Shown piece by piece: positions 1 through 9,443 of a stretch of DNA of 64,000 bases (the first letter of the stretch is position 1; each line of letters begins with the position of its first letter). Position numbers and translations under genes: made by a program. Under the pieces are notes generated by a model. The model searched no databases, was not told the DNA's origin, and saw nothing but the letters and a program-made list of their open reading frames with translations. This DNA is from Herpetosiphonaceae bacterium (GTDB lineage Bacteria > Chloroflexota > Chloroflexia > Chloroflexales > Kallotenuaceae): contig DASUTC010000279.1 in assembly GCA_036374795.1 (NCBI GenBank), positions 29,201 to 93,200 on the forward strand. The letters run 5' to 3'.

Positions 1-150
1 CTCCACAGCCGAATGCTGCCCAGGCCGCGCCCAGCGCGTGAGCAGCGACTCGCAGATCTTAGCATACGTTCCGGCAGGCGTTCCAGCCCGCCGGATTTTT
101 CATGTATCCGCAATCATTGCTCAAACATCACCTACAGAAAGGCCCGACCT

Positions 151-930
151 ATGCGTTTCATCGGCCTGGATCTCGCCTGGTCGTTCCGCAACCCAACCGG
201 CGCCGCCGTGATCGAGGGCGACGCGACCAGCGGGCGCTTGCTGACAACACGGCTCCTGCGCGGCGACGACGAGGTTATCGCGTTCGTGGTGGAGCACGCC
301 GGTGATGCTCCGGCGCTCGTCGCGATCGACGCGCCGCTGAGCGTGCCGAACCAGGCCGGGCGGCGACCGGCTGAGGTTGAGATCAGCAAGCTGTTCGCGC
401 GCTACCACGCGGGGGCGCATCCGGTCAATCGCAACCGGCTGGCGCGGGATGGGATCGTTCGAGGCGAGGTGCTGCTGGAGCGGCTGCTCGACCAGGGCTT
501 CATCCACCGCACCGAGGTCGCGGCGCAGGTGCCGATCCGCCAGATTGTTGAGGTCTACACTCACCCGGCGATCGTCTCGATCTTCGACCTCGACCGCATC
601 ATTCGCTACAAGGCGCGGCCCAGACGGACTCACGACGAGCGTCTGGCGGAGTTTGCGGCGTATCAGGCGCGGCTGCGCTCGCTTGCCCAGGCCGATCCGG
701 CGCTGCTGCATGCCGACAAGCTGCTGGCGACCGAGCTTGCGCCGCTGAGCAAGGCGCGCCTGAAGGATTACGAAGATCTGCTCGACGGCGTGATGTGCGC
801 CTACATCGCTCACTACCTGTGGCGCTGGGGCATGGCGCGGGCGCGAGTCTTCGGCAACATTGACGAGGGCTACATCACCACGCCCGTGCCGCGCGCCCTG
901 TGGTCGTCCGCGCCGCAGCAGAACCAATGA
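151..930 (+). CDS. DUF429 family protein (predicted nuclease-like)
   Basis: The protein has 259 residues from the ATG at 151, which is preferred over upstream in-frame starts because the conserved core begins there (MRFIGLDLAW). DUF429 proteins are predicted to have an RNase H-like fold and nuclease activity, but their function is unproven. Visible family marks are the N-terminal GLDLAW strand, a VAIDAPLSVP motif near residue 55, EVYTHPA near residue 133, and a C-terminal KDYEDLLDGVMCAYIA segment with acidic residues. The gene stands alone, upstream of and co-directional with the heat-shock operon. Nothing in the sequence links its function to that operon. Confidence 0.8.
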   Translation: MRFIGLDLAWSFRNPTGAAVIEGDATSGRLLTTRLLRGDDEVIAFVVEHAGDAPALVAIDAPLSVPNQAGRRPAEVEISKLFARYHAGAHPVNRNRLARDGIVRGEVLLERLLDQGFIHRTEVAAQVPIRQIVEVYTHPAIVSIFDLDRIIRYKARPRRTHDERLAEFAAYQARLRSLAQADPALLHADKLLATELAPLSKARLKDYEDLLDGVMCAYIAHYLWRWGMARARVFGNIDEGYITTPVPRALWSSAPQQNQ

Positions 931-974
931 TTGTGTTAACGATGTACTAGAGTTGCGTCCTAGCGTTATAGAAA

Positions 975-997
975 CCTTGACACTGACAGTATCAAGG
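975..997 (+). promoter_or_regulatory. HAIR-type HspR operator
   Basis: CTTGA (976-980) and TCAAG (992-996) form an inverted repeat with an 11-base centre. This spacing matches the HAIR consensus CTTGAGT-N7-ACTCAAG, although the inner GT/AC bases are not conserved. The flanking C and G extend the arms to six perfect base pairs (CCTTGA/TCAAGG). The site overlaps the -35 box of the dnaJ promoter, and hspR lies in the downstream operon, so autorepression is likely. Confidence 0.75.
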
Positions 998-1005
998 ATT
1001 AGAAT
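977..1005 (+). promoter_or_regulatory. Sigma-70-type promoter of dnaJ-hspR-clpC
   Basis: TTGACA (977-982), a 17-base spacer and TAGAAT (1000-1005) make a near-consensus promoter. The HAIR operator occupies its -35 element and spacer, so a bound repressor would exclude RNA polymerase. A second partial dyad (GGATT at 996-1000, AATCC at 1003-1007) straddles the -10 box. Confidence 0.75.
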
Positions 1006-1055
1006 CCTGATAGTCAAAGCAGAGCACACGCCAATCACTGCACATCGAGGTTCGG

Positions 1056-2105
1056 ATGGAATATAAAGACTACTACAAAACACTTGGCGTTGGCCGGAGC
1101 GCGAGCGCGGATGAGATCAAAAAAGCGTTTCGCAAGCTGGCACGCAAATATCATCCCGACATCAATCCCGGTGATCAGGTAGCAGAAACCAAATTCAAGG
1201 AGATCAACGAGGCCTACGAGGTCTTATCGGATGCCGAGAAGCGCAAGAAATACGATCAGTTCGGCGCTGACTGGAATCGGTATCAGCAGGCTGGCAGTGC
1301 TGGCGGCGGCTTCGACTGGTCGCAGTACATCAATCAGCCCGGCGGCGTGCGCGTCGACTTCGGCTCCGGCAGCGGCTTTGGCGGCTTCGGCCAGGGCTCG
1401 CCCGGCGTGGACACGGGCTTTTCGGATTTCTTTGAGAGCATGTTCGGCACGATGGGTGGGCGGCAGACCAGCGGCTTTGGCGGCGGCGGCAGCCGGCCAC
1501 AAAAAGGCAAGGACTACGAGCAGAGCGTCGATGTGACGCTCGAAGAGGCGTATAACGGCACGCAGCGCCAGATCCGCATGGACGTTCCGCAGGTCTGCGC
1601 CACCTGTAGCGGCACGGGCGTGCAAAGCAACAACCTGTGCCCAAGCTGCGGCGGCACCGGCGTCGCGGGGCAGCAGGCGCGAACGCTGGCGGTCAAGATC
1701 CCGGCTGGCATCGACACGGGCGGTAAAGTTCGCGTTTCGGGCGAGGGCGGGCCGGGCATCAACGGCGGTCCACGCGGCGATCTCTACCTGCTGGTGAATG
1801 TGCTGCCGCGCGAGCGCTACGAGCGCGAGGGCTTCGACCTGCGCTACCGCGCGCCGATCGATCTCTACACCATGTTGCTCGGCGGCGAGGCCAGGATCGG
1901 GCTGCTCAGCGGCAAGACACTAACGCTCCAGATACCGGCGAATACCCAGAACGGCAAAACCTTCCGTATTCGCAGCCAGGGCATGCCCAGGCCCGGCACG
2001 GAGCAGCGCGGCGACCTCTACATCATCGCGGAGGCCCAGCTTCCGACCGAGCTATCGGCGCGGGAGCAAGAGTTGGTACAGGAATTGCGGAGCATTCGAG
2101 CCTAA
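1056..2105 (+). CDS. dnaJ: DnaJ-like co-chaperone with reduced zinc finger
   Basis: This 349-residue Hsp40 protein would stimulate DnaK ATPase and deliver unfolded substrates in the cytoplasm. The J domain spans roughly residues 4-70, with HPD at 33-35. A Gly/Phe-rich stretch follows (about 80-145). Only two CxxCxGxG repeats are present (C181/C184 and C195/C198), where type I DnaJ has four, so the zinc centre is half-sized. The C-terminal substrate-binding beta domains follow. It is the first gene of an operon with hspR and clpC, directly under the HAIR promoter. No dnaK or grpE is adjacent, unlike the actinobacterial dnaK-grpE-dnaJ-hspR arrangement. Confidence 0.9.
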   Translation: MEYKDYYKTLGVGRSASADEIKKAFRKLARKYHPDINPGDQVAETKFKEINEAYEVLSDAEKRKKYDQFGADWNRYQQAGSAGGGFDWSQYINQPGGVRVDFGSGSGFGGFGQGSPGVDTGFSDFFESMFGTMGGRQTSGFGGGGSRPQKGKDYEQSVDVTLEEAYNGTQRQIRMDVPQVCATCSGTGVQSNNLCPSCGGTGVAGQQARTLAVKIPAGIDTGGKVRVSGEGGPGINGGPRGDLYLLVNVLPRERYEREGFDLRYRAPIDLYTMLLGGEARIGLLSGKTLTLQIPANTQNGKTFRIRSQGMPRPGTEQRGDLYIIAEAQLPTELSAREQELVQELRSIRA

Positions 2106-2279
2106 AGCGCGTCATGTCGAAGGAGCGGCAGGTGTTAGCGTTGTATGAGAGAATCGCGCGAGCGACATCTAAACAGCAAGCGCGACCGTATAATGGATTA
2201 TGTAACGTTAACCGCAACATAATCGACGATACGGACAGCTAACATCGCTCCATCGGGCAAACGCGAATCGGTAGATCGC

Positions 2280-2594
2280 ATGAGTGAGCGTACACCAAAA
2301 TACACGATCAGTGTCGTAGCCCAGATGGTGGGCCTGCACGAGCAGAGCTTGCGGATGTACGAGCGAAAAGGTCTGATCCGGCCACAGCGCAGCGACGGCA
2401 ACATTCGGCTCTTTTCGGATGCTGATGTCGAGCGAGTGCGCTGCATCAAACGGCTCGTGGATGACCTGGGCGTGAATCTGGCGGGTGCGGAAGTTATCCT
2501 CCATATGCGCGAGCAGATGGATCTGTTGCGGCAAGAGGTGGAGCAGCTCCAGCACCGTGGACGGCAGGTATTGGACGAAGATCGACAATCGTAG
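2280..2594 (+). CDS. hspR: HspR, MerR-family heat-shock repressor
   Basis: The protein has 104 residues. HspR binds HAIR operators and represses chaperone genes, with DnaK often acting as co-repressor. The N-terminal MerR-type winged helix-turn-helix is clear: YTISVVAQMVGLHEQSLRMYERKGLI followed by RLFSDADVERVRCIKRLVDDLGVNLAG, and then a coiled-coil tail rich in Glu and Gln. It lies between dnaJ and clpC, and the only HAIR-like site seen nearby is upstream of dnaJ. A TATAAT at 2189-2194 in the 174-base gap before it could be an internal promoter but lacks a good -35. Confidence 0.9.
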   Translation: MSERTPKYTISVVAQMVGLHEQSLRMYERKGLIRPQRSDGNIRLFSDADVERVRCIKRLVDDLGVNLAGAEVILHMREQMDLLRQEVEQLQHRGRQVLDEDRQS

Positions 2595-2659
2595 CACATA
2601 GCCAGCAACCATAGTATCACCATAACGTCCGTTGTTGGTTTCGATGATACGAGGAACAC

Positions 2660-5131
2660 ATGCGTTTAGAAGACTACACAGAGAAAGCACAAGAAGCCTT
2701 TCAAGAGGCGCAGGAGATCATGCGGGAAATGCATCACACCCAGTTGGATGTGGAGCACATTTTCCTGGCGATGATCCGACAGAGCAAGGGCCTGACGCAG
2801 CGCGCGCTGGAGAAAGCGGGCGTCGATGCCCAGGAAGTTGCCCGGCTGGTCGAGCGCGAGCTTGAGCGCGCGCCCAAGGCGTACGGCAACCAGTTCGGCT
2901 ACAACACCGCGCAGGCATATCTGACGCCGCGTACCACCCGGCTGCTCAAGCGCGCCGAGCAGGAGACAGAGCGATTACAGGACAAGTATGTCGGCACCGA
3001 GCATCTGCTGATCGCCATCGCCAACGAGCGCGAGGGCACGTCGGCGCGGATCTTGACGGCGTTCGGCATCACCGCCGAGCGGCTCTATCAGGTCTTGATG
3101 GAGATCCGTGGCTCGCAGCGCGCGGACGATCCCGGTGCTGAGGGGCGCTACGAGATTCTGGAGAAGTACAGCACGGATCTGACCGAGCTTGCGCGCAACG
3201 GCACGCTTGATCCGGTGATCGGGCGCGAGGTCGAGATTACCCGCCTGATGCGTATCCTGTCGCGCCGCTCGAAGAATAACCCGGTGCTCGTCGGCGAAAC
3301 CGGCGTCGGCAAGACCGCGATCGTCGAGGGGCTGGCGCAGAAGATCGTGCAGGGCGACGTGCCGCCAACGCTGGCCGAGCGGCGCGTGCTGGCGCTGGAT
3401 CTGGCTGGAATGGTGGCAGGCTCCAAGTTCCGTGGCGAGTTCGAGGAGCGCCTGAAGGCGGTGATGGACGAGGTGCGCAACGGGCAGGGCAAGGTCATCC
3501 TGTTCATCGACGAGCTGCACACGGTTGTGGGCGCAGGCGCGGCGGCAGGCTCGATCGACGCCTCGAACATGCTCAAGCCCGCGCTGGCCCGTGGCGATGT
3601 CCAGGTCGTGGGCGCGACGACGCTGGACGAGTACCGCAAGCACATCGAGAAAGACGCGGCGCTTGAGCGGCGCTTCAGCCCGGTCTTTGTCGAGGAGCCG
3701 GATGTCGACACGGCGATCCAGATGCTCTACGGGCTGCGCAAGCGCTACGAAGATCATCACGGCCTGGCGATCTCCGACCACGCGATCGAGTCGGCGGCGC
3801 ATCTATCGCACCGCTACATCACCGAGCGCTTCCTGCCCGACAAGGCGATCGATCTGGTGGACGAGGCGGCGGCCAAGCTGCGCATCGACATCTACTCGAT
3901 GCCGCAGGCGCTGAAGGAGAAGCAGGCGCGGCTTACGGAGCTGCACGCAGCCGAGGAGGCGGCGGTCGAGCGGCGCGACTACGAGCGCGCGGCGATTCTC
4001 AAGGCCGAGGCGGCGCGGCTGAACGAGCAGTTCGAGCAGGAGCGCTCCGCCTGGATGCAGCAGAGCAACCTGGATGAGATCGTGGACGAGGAAGATGTCG
4101 CGACGATCGTCAGCCAGTGGACGGGCATTCCGGTCAATCGCATGCTGGAGACGGAGCGTGAGAAGCTGATTCACATGGAGGAGCGGCTGCATGAGCGGGT
4201 GATCGGCCAGCACGAGGCGATCGTCGCGCTGAGCGATGCCATCCGCCGCGCGCGCGCCGGGCTGAAAGATCCGCGCCGTCCGATCGGCTCGTTCATCTTC
4301 TTAGGCCCCACGGGCGTCGGCAAGACCGAGCTGGCGAAGGCGCTGGCGGAGTTTATGTTCGACAGCGAGGACGCGATGACGCGGATCGACATGAGCGAGT
4401 ACGGCGAGCGGCATACCACGTCGCGGCTGCTGGGGGCACCTCCAGGCTACGTCGGCTACGACGAGGGCGGCCAGCTCAGCGAGTCGATCCGGCGGCGACC
4501 GTATCAGGTGGTCTTGTTCGACGAGATCGAGAAGGCGCACCCTGAGGTCTTCAACACGCTCTTGCAGGTACTCGACGACGGTCGGCTGACGGATGGGCAG
4601 GGCCACACCGTGGACTTCCGCAACACCGTGATCATCATGACCTCGAACGTCGGCACGGAGGAGCTTCGGGCAGGCACGATCGGCTTCAAGCGCGACGCCG
4701 ATCAGATCGACCTGGCCGAGGCGCGCAAGAAGGTGGACGAGGGTCTGAAGCGCACATTCCGGCCTGAGTTCCTGAACCGCATCGACGAGATCATTGTGTT
4801 CCAGCCGCTGACGATGTCAAACTTGATGCAGATCGTCGAGCTACAGGCCAAGGAAGTGGCGGGACGGCTGAACGAGCAGCAGATCACGCTGGAGCTGACG
4901 GCAGTGGCGAAGGAACTGCTGGTCAAGGAAGGCTACAACCCGGTCTATGGCGCGCGTCCGCTTCGCCGCACGGTGCAGCGCATGCTCGAAACGCCGCTGA
5001 GCCGGTCGCTGCTCAAGAGCGAGTTTGTCGCGGGCGATGTGATCCAGGTCGATGCTGTCAACGGGCATCTGACCTTCACCAAGCGCCAGGCGGTCGCAAT
5101 CAAGAGCGAGCGTCCGACCGAGACGGTCTAA
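2660..5131 (+). CDS. clpC: ClpC-type AAA+ unfoldase
   Basis: This 823-residue Hsp100 ATPase would unfold proteins for ClpP or for disaggregation. The N-terminal Clp-N repeats cover residues 1-145. The first AAA+ module has GETGVGKT near 211 and the second has GPTGVGKT near 549. The middle linker is short and contains a UVR-like [14 protein letters not shown] segment, as in ClpC and unlike the long ClpB M-domain. An IGF tripeptide after [11 protein letters not shown] matches the ClpP-docking loop position. A ClpC identity is therefore preferred, although HspR operons in actinobacteria usually carry clpB. It starts with a GAGGAA ribosome-binding site and is followed by a terminator. Confidence 0.88.
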   Translation: MRLEDYTEKAQEAFQEAQEIMREMHHTQLDVEHIFLAMIRQSKGLTQRALEKAGVDAQEVARLVERELERAPKAYGNQFGYNTAQAYLTPRTTRLLKRAEQETERLQDKYVGTEHLLIAIANEREGTSARILTAFGITAERLYQVLMEIRGSQRADDPGAEGRYEILEKYSTDLTELARNGTLDPVIGREVEITRLMRILSRRSKNNPVLVGETGVGKTAIVEGLAQKIVQGDVPPTLAERRVLALDLAGMVAGSKFRGEFEERLKAVMDEVRNGQGKVILFIDELHTVVGAGAAAGSIDASNMLKPALARGDVQVVGATTLDEYRKHIEKDAALERRFSPVFVEEPDVDTAIQMLYGLRKRYEDHHGLAISDHAIESAAHLSHRYITERFLPDKAIDLVDEAAAKLRIDIYSMPQALKEKQARLTELHAAEEAAVERRDYERAAILKAEAARLNEQFEQERSAWMQQSNLDEIVDEEDVATIVSQWTGIPVNRMLETEREKLIHMEERLHERVIGQHEAIVALSDAIRRARAGLKDPRRPIGSFIFLGPTGVGKTELAKALAEFMFDSEDAMTRIDMSEYGERHTTSRLLGAPPGYVGYDEGGQLSESIRRRPYQVVLFDEIEKAHPEVFNTLLQVLDDGRLTDGQGHTVDFRNTVIIMTSNVGTEELRAGTIGFKRDADQIDLAEARKKVDEGLKRTFRPEFLNRIDEIIVFQPLTMSNLMQIVELQAKEVAGRLNEQQITLELTAVAKELLVKEGYNPVYGARPLRRTVQRMLETPLSRSLLKSEFVAGDVIQVDAVNGHLTFTKRQAVAIKSERPTETV

Positions 5132-5147
5132 TCGCACCCCTCAGGTG

Positions 5148-5184
5148 GCAGGGTATGGGCAGGTCCCATGCCCTGCTTTGCTTT
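5148..5184 (+). terminator. Rho-independent terminator after clpC
   Basis: A 12-bp stem (5148-5159 with 5165-5176, one G:T pair) with a 5-base loop is followed by a T-rich tract. It sits 17 bases after the clpC stop codon. Confidence 0.75.
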
Positions 5185-5258
5185 AATCATTTCCCAGGCG
5201 CGCACCAACAACCGTACGCGCTCATGGTACACTCTGCCACCGCAGAGGAGTACACAGC

Positions 5259-5909
5259 ATGGAAACCGCCCGCATCCACGATCTGATCCGCCTGGGGCCG
5301 AACGAGCGTATCATCTTCGAGCGCGACGCACCCACCCCAGAGGCCATTGCGCGGCTGATCGCCAGCCTTGCCAACACCCACGGCGGCACAATTCTCTTCG
5401 GCATCGACAGGCGAAAAGCTGTCGTCGGGCTGCGCAACCCTCAGGCGGCGCTGAGCAAGATCACCCGTGGCGCGCAACTGGTGACGCCGCCGATCCTGAT
5501 CGAGCCGCGCAGCGTCGAGCTAGACGGCGCGACGCTGATCGCGCTGGACGTGCCGCAGGGCACGAACGCGCCCTACACCGCGCCGGACGGACGAATTTTG
5601 GTCAGAGCACAGCGGGGCAGCGCGCCTGCCAGCGACCAGCAGGCGGCGGAACTGGCGCGGCGGGCATTCACCGGAGCGCTGCTGATGCCGCTGGGCGAGC
5701 AGAGACGGCTACAGGCCAAGAATGCGCCGCCCGTCGATCTGGAGCATATTTTGCTCAAGCTCGAACACCTAATCATCGCCAACGCCGAGCTAACGCGCAA
5801 GCTCGACGAGGCCAACTCCTGGCAATCGCGCATGGCCGACCAGTTGATCGGCGCGGCGCTTGGGCTGATCGTCAGCGTGGCGCTGTTTTATCTGGGGTTG
5901 GGTGGCTAA
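5259..5909 (+). CDS. AlbA_2 (Schlafen-like) domain protein with C-terminal membrane anchor
   Basis: The protein has 216 residues. An AlbA_2/Schlafen-type domain fills the first 130 or so, with the typical LIASLANTHGGTILFGID motif near residues 31-48 and a closing GRILVRAQRGSAPAS strand. A predicted coiled coil follows (about 165-190), and then one hydrophobic helix, LIGAALGLIVSVALFYLGLG, at the extreme C terminus. It is likely a tail-anchored protein with a cytoplasmic nucleic-acid- or nucleotide-binding domain. AlbA_2 domains are usually linked to regulators or helicases; the biological role here is unknown. The start has a clear GAGGAG ribosome-binding site. Confidence 0.75.
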   Translation: METARIHDLIRLGPNERIIFERDAPTPEAIARLIASLANTHGGTILFGIDRRKAVVGLRNPQAALSKITRGAQLVTPPILIEPRSVELDGATLIALDVPQGTNAPYTAPDGRILVRAQRGSAPASDQQAAELARRAFTGALLMPLGEQRRLQAKNAPPVDLEHILLKLEHLIIANAELTRKLDEANSWQSRMADQLIGAALGLIVSVALFYLGLGG

Positions 5910-5918
5910 GCGGCGGGG

Positions 5919-6596
5919 CTACTCGCCGGAGAGCAGCAGCAGGGCACGTCGCCAGGCGTCGCGCTCGGCGTCGATCGTCTCGTCGGCGAAGCGGTAATCG
6001 CTCTTGCGGGCAAACTCGCTTAGCTCGGCCTCAAGACGCTCCCAGACCTGCGCCTGATGTGTGGTGAGCGTTGCCAGACCCGGCCCGCCGCGCCGAACCG
6101 CCATCAGGAAGTGCGGCAGACACAGCCCCGCCGACCGCGCATAGGCCGCGCGGCCCTCATCGGTGGCAATGTCGTCGAGCAGCGCGGCGATATAGACCGC
6201 TCCGAGGTCGGCGAGATACGTGCAGATCGGGCATGGCTGCTGGGGCTGAAGCGCAGACGCCGACGGATTGCTCGCTCCGAGCGCGGCGCGCAGCCGACTG
6301 ATCGTGCCGCCCGCATCCGTCGCCGTGAGCGCCTCGCGGAGTGTCTTGAGAATGTCTGCGGCGACGAGCGAGACACCCAGCGCCGAGCGACCAACCTCCA
6401 GCACATGCTGTGTGTGCAGCGCGCAGAAGCCACGCGCGGCGCGGACCTCCGCCCGCCAGCGCACATCGGTGACATGCTCGTACAGCGTCGCGTCGATATA
6501 GCGGCGCTCGCTGCGCATGAGCAGGCCACACACGCCGCACCCGGCAGCGGTGTAGGCGGCGTGGAGATCGGTTCTGCTTGGCGGCTTGATCAGCAT
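5919..6596 (-). CDS. DUF6062 family cysteine-rich protein
   Basis: The protein has 225 residues from the ATG at 6596; a TTG two codons upstream is the alternative. Paired cysteine motifs suggest metal or redox chemistry: CGVCG near residue 20, FCALHTQH near 58, CPICTYL near 120 and LCLPHF near 155. Two CxxC pairs each followed by a Cys-x2-His motif are characteristic of this uncharacterised family from Chloroflexota and Firmicutes. It is convergent with the AlbA_2 gene, ten bases away, and no partner gene gives a clue to its job. Confidence 0.65.
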   Translation of the reverse strand: MLIKPPSRTDLHAAYTAAGCGVCGLLMRSERRYIDATLYEHVTDVRWRAEVRAARGFCALHTQHVLEVGRSALGVSLVAADILKTLREALTATDAGGTISRLRAALGASNPSASALQPQQPCPICTYLADLGAVYIAALLDDIATDEGRAAYARSAGLCLPHFLMAVRRGGPGLATLTTHQAQVWERLEAELSEFARKSDYRFADETIDAERDAWRRALLLLSGE

Positions 6597-6660
6597 AGGC
6601 AACTTTCGAGTTCAACGTTCAAAGCTTCAAGTTCTGGCCCGCACCCCAATCGCCGCCTGG

Positions 6661-6736
6661 AGGGCACCCGGCCATCCCTCTGCCATTGCCATAGGAGAGG
6701 GGGCGAAAGCGTGGGGCCACCCGGGCCGGGGTGCCC
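6661..6736. repeat. Dispersed palindromic intergenic element, copy 1
   Basis: The arms AGGGCACCCGG (6661-6671) and CCGGGGTGCCCT (6725-6736) enclose an imperfect inner dyad around CCCTCT...AGAGGGGG. A similar palindrome, with matching CACCCGG and CCCTCTCCCAT motifs, occurs at 42829-42903. Both lie between genes, which suggests a REP-like family. Confidence 0.55.
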
Positions 6737-6767
6737 TTTGGGCCTGGCACCCGCCCCGGCCTGACGG

Positions 6768-9332
6768 CTACGGCTCCGGCGTCGTAGTTGCGGCGGGCAT
6801 TGCCTCAGCAGGCGGCTGCGGCGGCACCGGCAAGTCCACCCGGAGCACACGCGGGCCATTCGCCAGATAGAGCAAGCCGCGCGCCTCGTCTACGGCCAGA
6901 TCGCTGATCTGATTGAGCGGCCCGCGAATGCGCGCCTGGATCTGCTGGATCAGCGTGCCGTCGGTCTTGTTGATCTGGAGCACCCGCTCGTTGCGGGTAT
7001 CGAGGATGTAGATCGAGCCGGGCTGCTTGACCGTCACGCCGTCGGCCTCCAGCATATCCGCCGTCACCAGAAAGCGCGACACCGTGGAGACGGGCACGGC
7101 AAGCTGCGGCGCTGGAAACTCTCTGATCAGACTCCCGGCCTCGAAGACCATGATGCTGGCATCGCGGTTCAGCAGATAGACCAGCCCATCGACCTGCACA
7201 TCGGCGATCTGATCGAGCGGCTTGCTCATGCCGGGCGCAAGCCAGGGCGTCGGCAGATCGGCGTACATGCCGCTGGTATACTTCCAGAGCTGCTTCTCTT
7301 TACTGTCCCACATGTACAAATGCCCGCCGTAGGTCGCCAGCGGCAGATTACCCTCGGCAGGCTCCATCCACTCGGTCTGATTCAGGCGATTGGCAAGCCA
7401 GCCATCGCCGTTGCGCAGATAGACCCGGTAGATCGGCGTGCTGGGATCGCCACGGTCGAACGCGATCACGTTGTCTTCACGCCACAGCACATCGCGGATC
7501 GGATCGGTGACAGACGAATTAATATCCTGATCGGGCTTGAGCAGCGGCTCCTGCTGCCCGCGCTCGTAGAGCACGCCCGCCGCGCGGTCGAGGTAGAAGA
7601 GCGGCGGCTGAGTATCGCTGATCGCCGCCGTGCCCAGCACCACCCGCTCGATCAGCCCCTGGCCGCCCGGCAGCGTCGCGACGGACTCGAAATCGTCGAT
7701 GAAGCCGATACGATTAATCTCGGCCATCGCGCGATCGTAGTCGGTGCGCACGGCCAGATAGCGTGTCCAGACAGCGCTCTTGGTCGTCGTGATCAAGCCG
7801 CTTGCCACCAGCTTACCGACATCATCGTTCAAGGCCGACTCTGCCGCCTCAAGCTGCCGCTGCGCCACAACGCCATCCTGGGCCTGACGTGCCTGCGCGA
7901 CCGCCTCGGTTACTTTGGCGAGCGCCAGTTCGATCGTGCGCTGATCGCTCTGCCGGTTTTGACGGATGCCGAAGATCACCAGCATCGCCACAACGCCGAC
8001 GATCAAGAAAATATTGAGCCAGGGCAGCGGCGGTCGCTGCCTGCGATACGATAACCCTTTGAGCCGCAAACCCTGGGCCGGCTGCCGCTCCACCGGTCGG
8101 GCAGTTCGACGCGGCACATTGGCGACACTGCCCATGGTCATCGCCAGCAGCGAGTGAATCGGCAGCAGGATTCGATCGCCCAGGGTCGGCGGCGGCGGCG
8201 CTGGCTTGCGTGGCAGCGCCGCAAAATCAACAGGCGTGCCCGTATTGTCGGAGAGATCGATCTGGCGATTACGGCGGGGCACTGCCGGAGGCCGCACCAT
8301 GCCGCCGTAGTCGCCCTCGCCCAAAAACGCGCTCGGCGGCAGCGGCATCACGTCGGCCACCGGCAGCGTATCGATCAGCGTGAGCGGCGCGGCATTTCGC
8401 TGACCGTTGGACGGCGGAGCCGCAACCGTTGTGGGCAATGCCGCACCGACAGCCAGCTGCTCGTGCGGCGTACCGGGGTCCGACGGGGCAGGCTGCGACC
8501 GTGGCGCACGCGAGGAGCGACCCAGCCAGCCGCCCAGCCGCCCTGCCACCTTTGGGCGCTCAGCGTGCGGCTCAGGCTCGGCGGGCGCGACCGGCGTATC
8601 CTGAACTTCGGGCGCTGCGCCGGGCACCGCCTCGATCACGATCGCGTGCGCTTCGGGCAGATGCGCTGATCGACACGCATGGTACAGCTCATCGGCGATC
8701 GTCGCGGCATCCGAGTAGCAGATCAACTGCTCGGTCTGCTGCTTGCCGAGCAGACGAACGAGGTTCGACGAGCACAGCACCAGCGTATCGCCCGGCTGAA
8801 TCACCGAGCGAAAGAACTCCGGCTCTGAGCCGAGGCTGGTGCCGAGCGAGCCCTGGCGATGCGTCGCCGAGAGATCGGCGCCGTTGGTCCACGACAGCGG
8901 CACCGGCAGCGCGCGGAGCCTGGAGGTATGCGCGATAAACGCCTGCGAGGGCGGCACCTGCGTGATGAACACATCGGAGCCGTGAATCACCGCGCAGGTA
9001 CAGCCGACCAGCGCCCGCTTGTGCGGCGGCGCGTTATAGTTGTGCTGATACAGCGCGGCGTTAGCGGCCTTGAGCGCGTGGCGCAACGACGACGTGATGC
9101 TCATCGAGCCGTCGGCATAGAACGTTTCGCGGATCGTTCGAGCCACCAGCGTACATGCCTGCCGTCCCCGCGCGACATCGCCCTCCGCCTCGACGACCAG
9201 CACGAGCTGGCCTTTGCGTGCTTCGGGCGAAAACGGCGAGCGCGGCGCGCTCACGACGATCATGTCGCTATGCACCTGGCGAATGCCGCTAACGAGCCCC
9301 CACTGACTGATTGTTGTATGAAATTTGGACAT
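6768..9332 (-). CDS. PP2C-like pseudophosphatase fused through a membrane helix to a propeller-like domain
   Basis: The protein has 854 residues from the ATG at 9332; an upstream ATG at 9389 has no ribosome-binding site. Residues 1-250 resemble a PP2C-type phosphatase fold (GTSLGSEPEFFRSVIQPGDTLVLCSS) but lack the DGMGG and DN metal ligands, so catalysis is doubtful. A Pro/Ala-rich linker is followed by a single membrane helix (about 434-455), a coiled coil to about 510, and a C-terminal beta-propeller-like region with recurring VYLLNRDAS/IYILDTRN/LLYLANG strands. This suggests a transmembrane sensor with a cytoplasmic pseudo-enzyme and an outside propeller; the function is inferred only. It may be a relative of the PP2C/VWA system at 51-56 kb. 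Confidence 0.6.
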   Translation of the reverse strand: MSKFHTTISQWGLVSGIRQVHSDMIVVSAPRSPFSPEARKGQLVLVVEAEGDVARGRQACTLVARTIRETFYADGSMSITSSLRHALKAANAALYQHNYNAPPHKRALVGCTCAVIHGSDVFITQVPPSQAFIAHTSRLRALPVPLSWTNGADLSATHRQGSLGTSLGSEPEFFRSVIQPGDTLVLCSSNLVRLLGKQQTEQLICYSDAATIADELYHACRSAHLPEAHAIVIEAVPGAAPEVQDTPVAPAEPEPHAERPKVAGRLGGWLGRSSRAPRSQPAPSDPGTPHEQLAVGAALPTTVAAPPSNGQRNAAPLTLIDTLPVADVMPLPPSAFLGEGDYGGMVRPPAVPRRNRQIDLSDNTGTPVDFAALPRKPAPPPPTLGDRILLPIHSLLAMTMGSVANVPRRTARPVERQPAQGLRLKGLSYRRQRPPLPWLNIFLIVGVVAMLVIFGIRQNRQSDQRTIELALAKVTEAVAQARQAQDGVVAQRQLEAAESALNDDVGKLVASGLITTTKSAVWTRYLAVRTDYDRAMAEINRIGFIDDFESVATLPGGQGLIERVVLGTAAISDTQPPLFYLDRAAGVLYERGQQEPLLKPDQDINSSVTDPIRDVLWREDNVIAFDRGDPSTPIYRVYLRNGDGWLANRLNQTEWMEPAEGNLPLATYGGHLYMWDSKEKQLWKYTSGMYADLPTPWLAPGMSKPLDQIADVQVDGLVYLLNRDASIMVFEAGSLIREFPAPQLAVPVSTVSRFLVTADMLEADGVTVKQPGSIYILDTRNERVLQINKTDGTLIQQIQARIRGPLNQISDLAVDEARGLLYLANGPRVLRVDLPVPPQPPAEAMPAATTTPEP

Positions 9333-9443
9333 CGTGCCTACGCAAGAGTGCGTGATTGTGAGTTTCTGCTCTGAGGCAGCGCCAGACATCGGAATGCTGC
9401 CGGATCGTGCCTCATGATCTCCTCGATTATAGCAACCTCGTGC

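Noticed and set aside
2660..5131. ClpB as the identity of the Hsp100 gene
   Set aside because: The middle linker is short and UVR-like and a ClpP-docking IGF tripeptide is present, so ClpC fits better.
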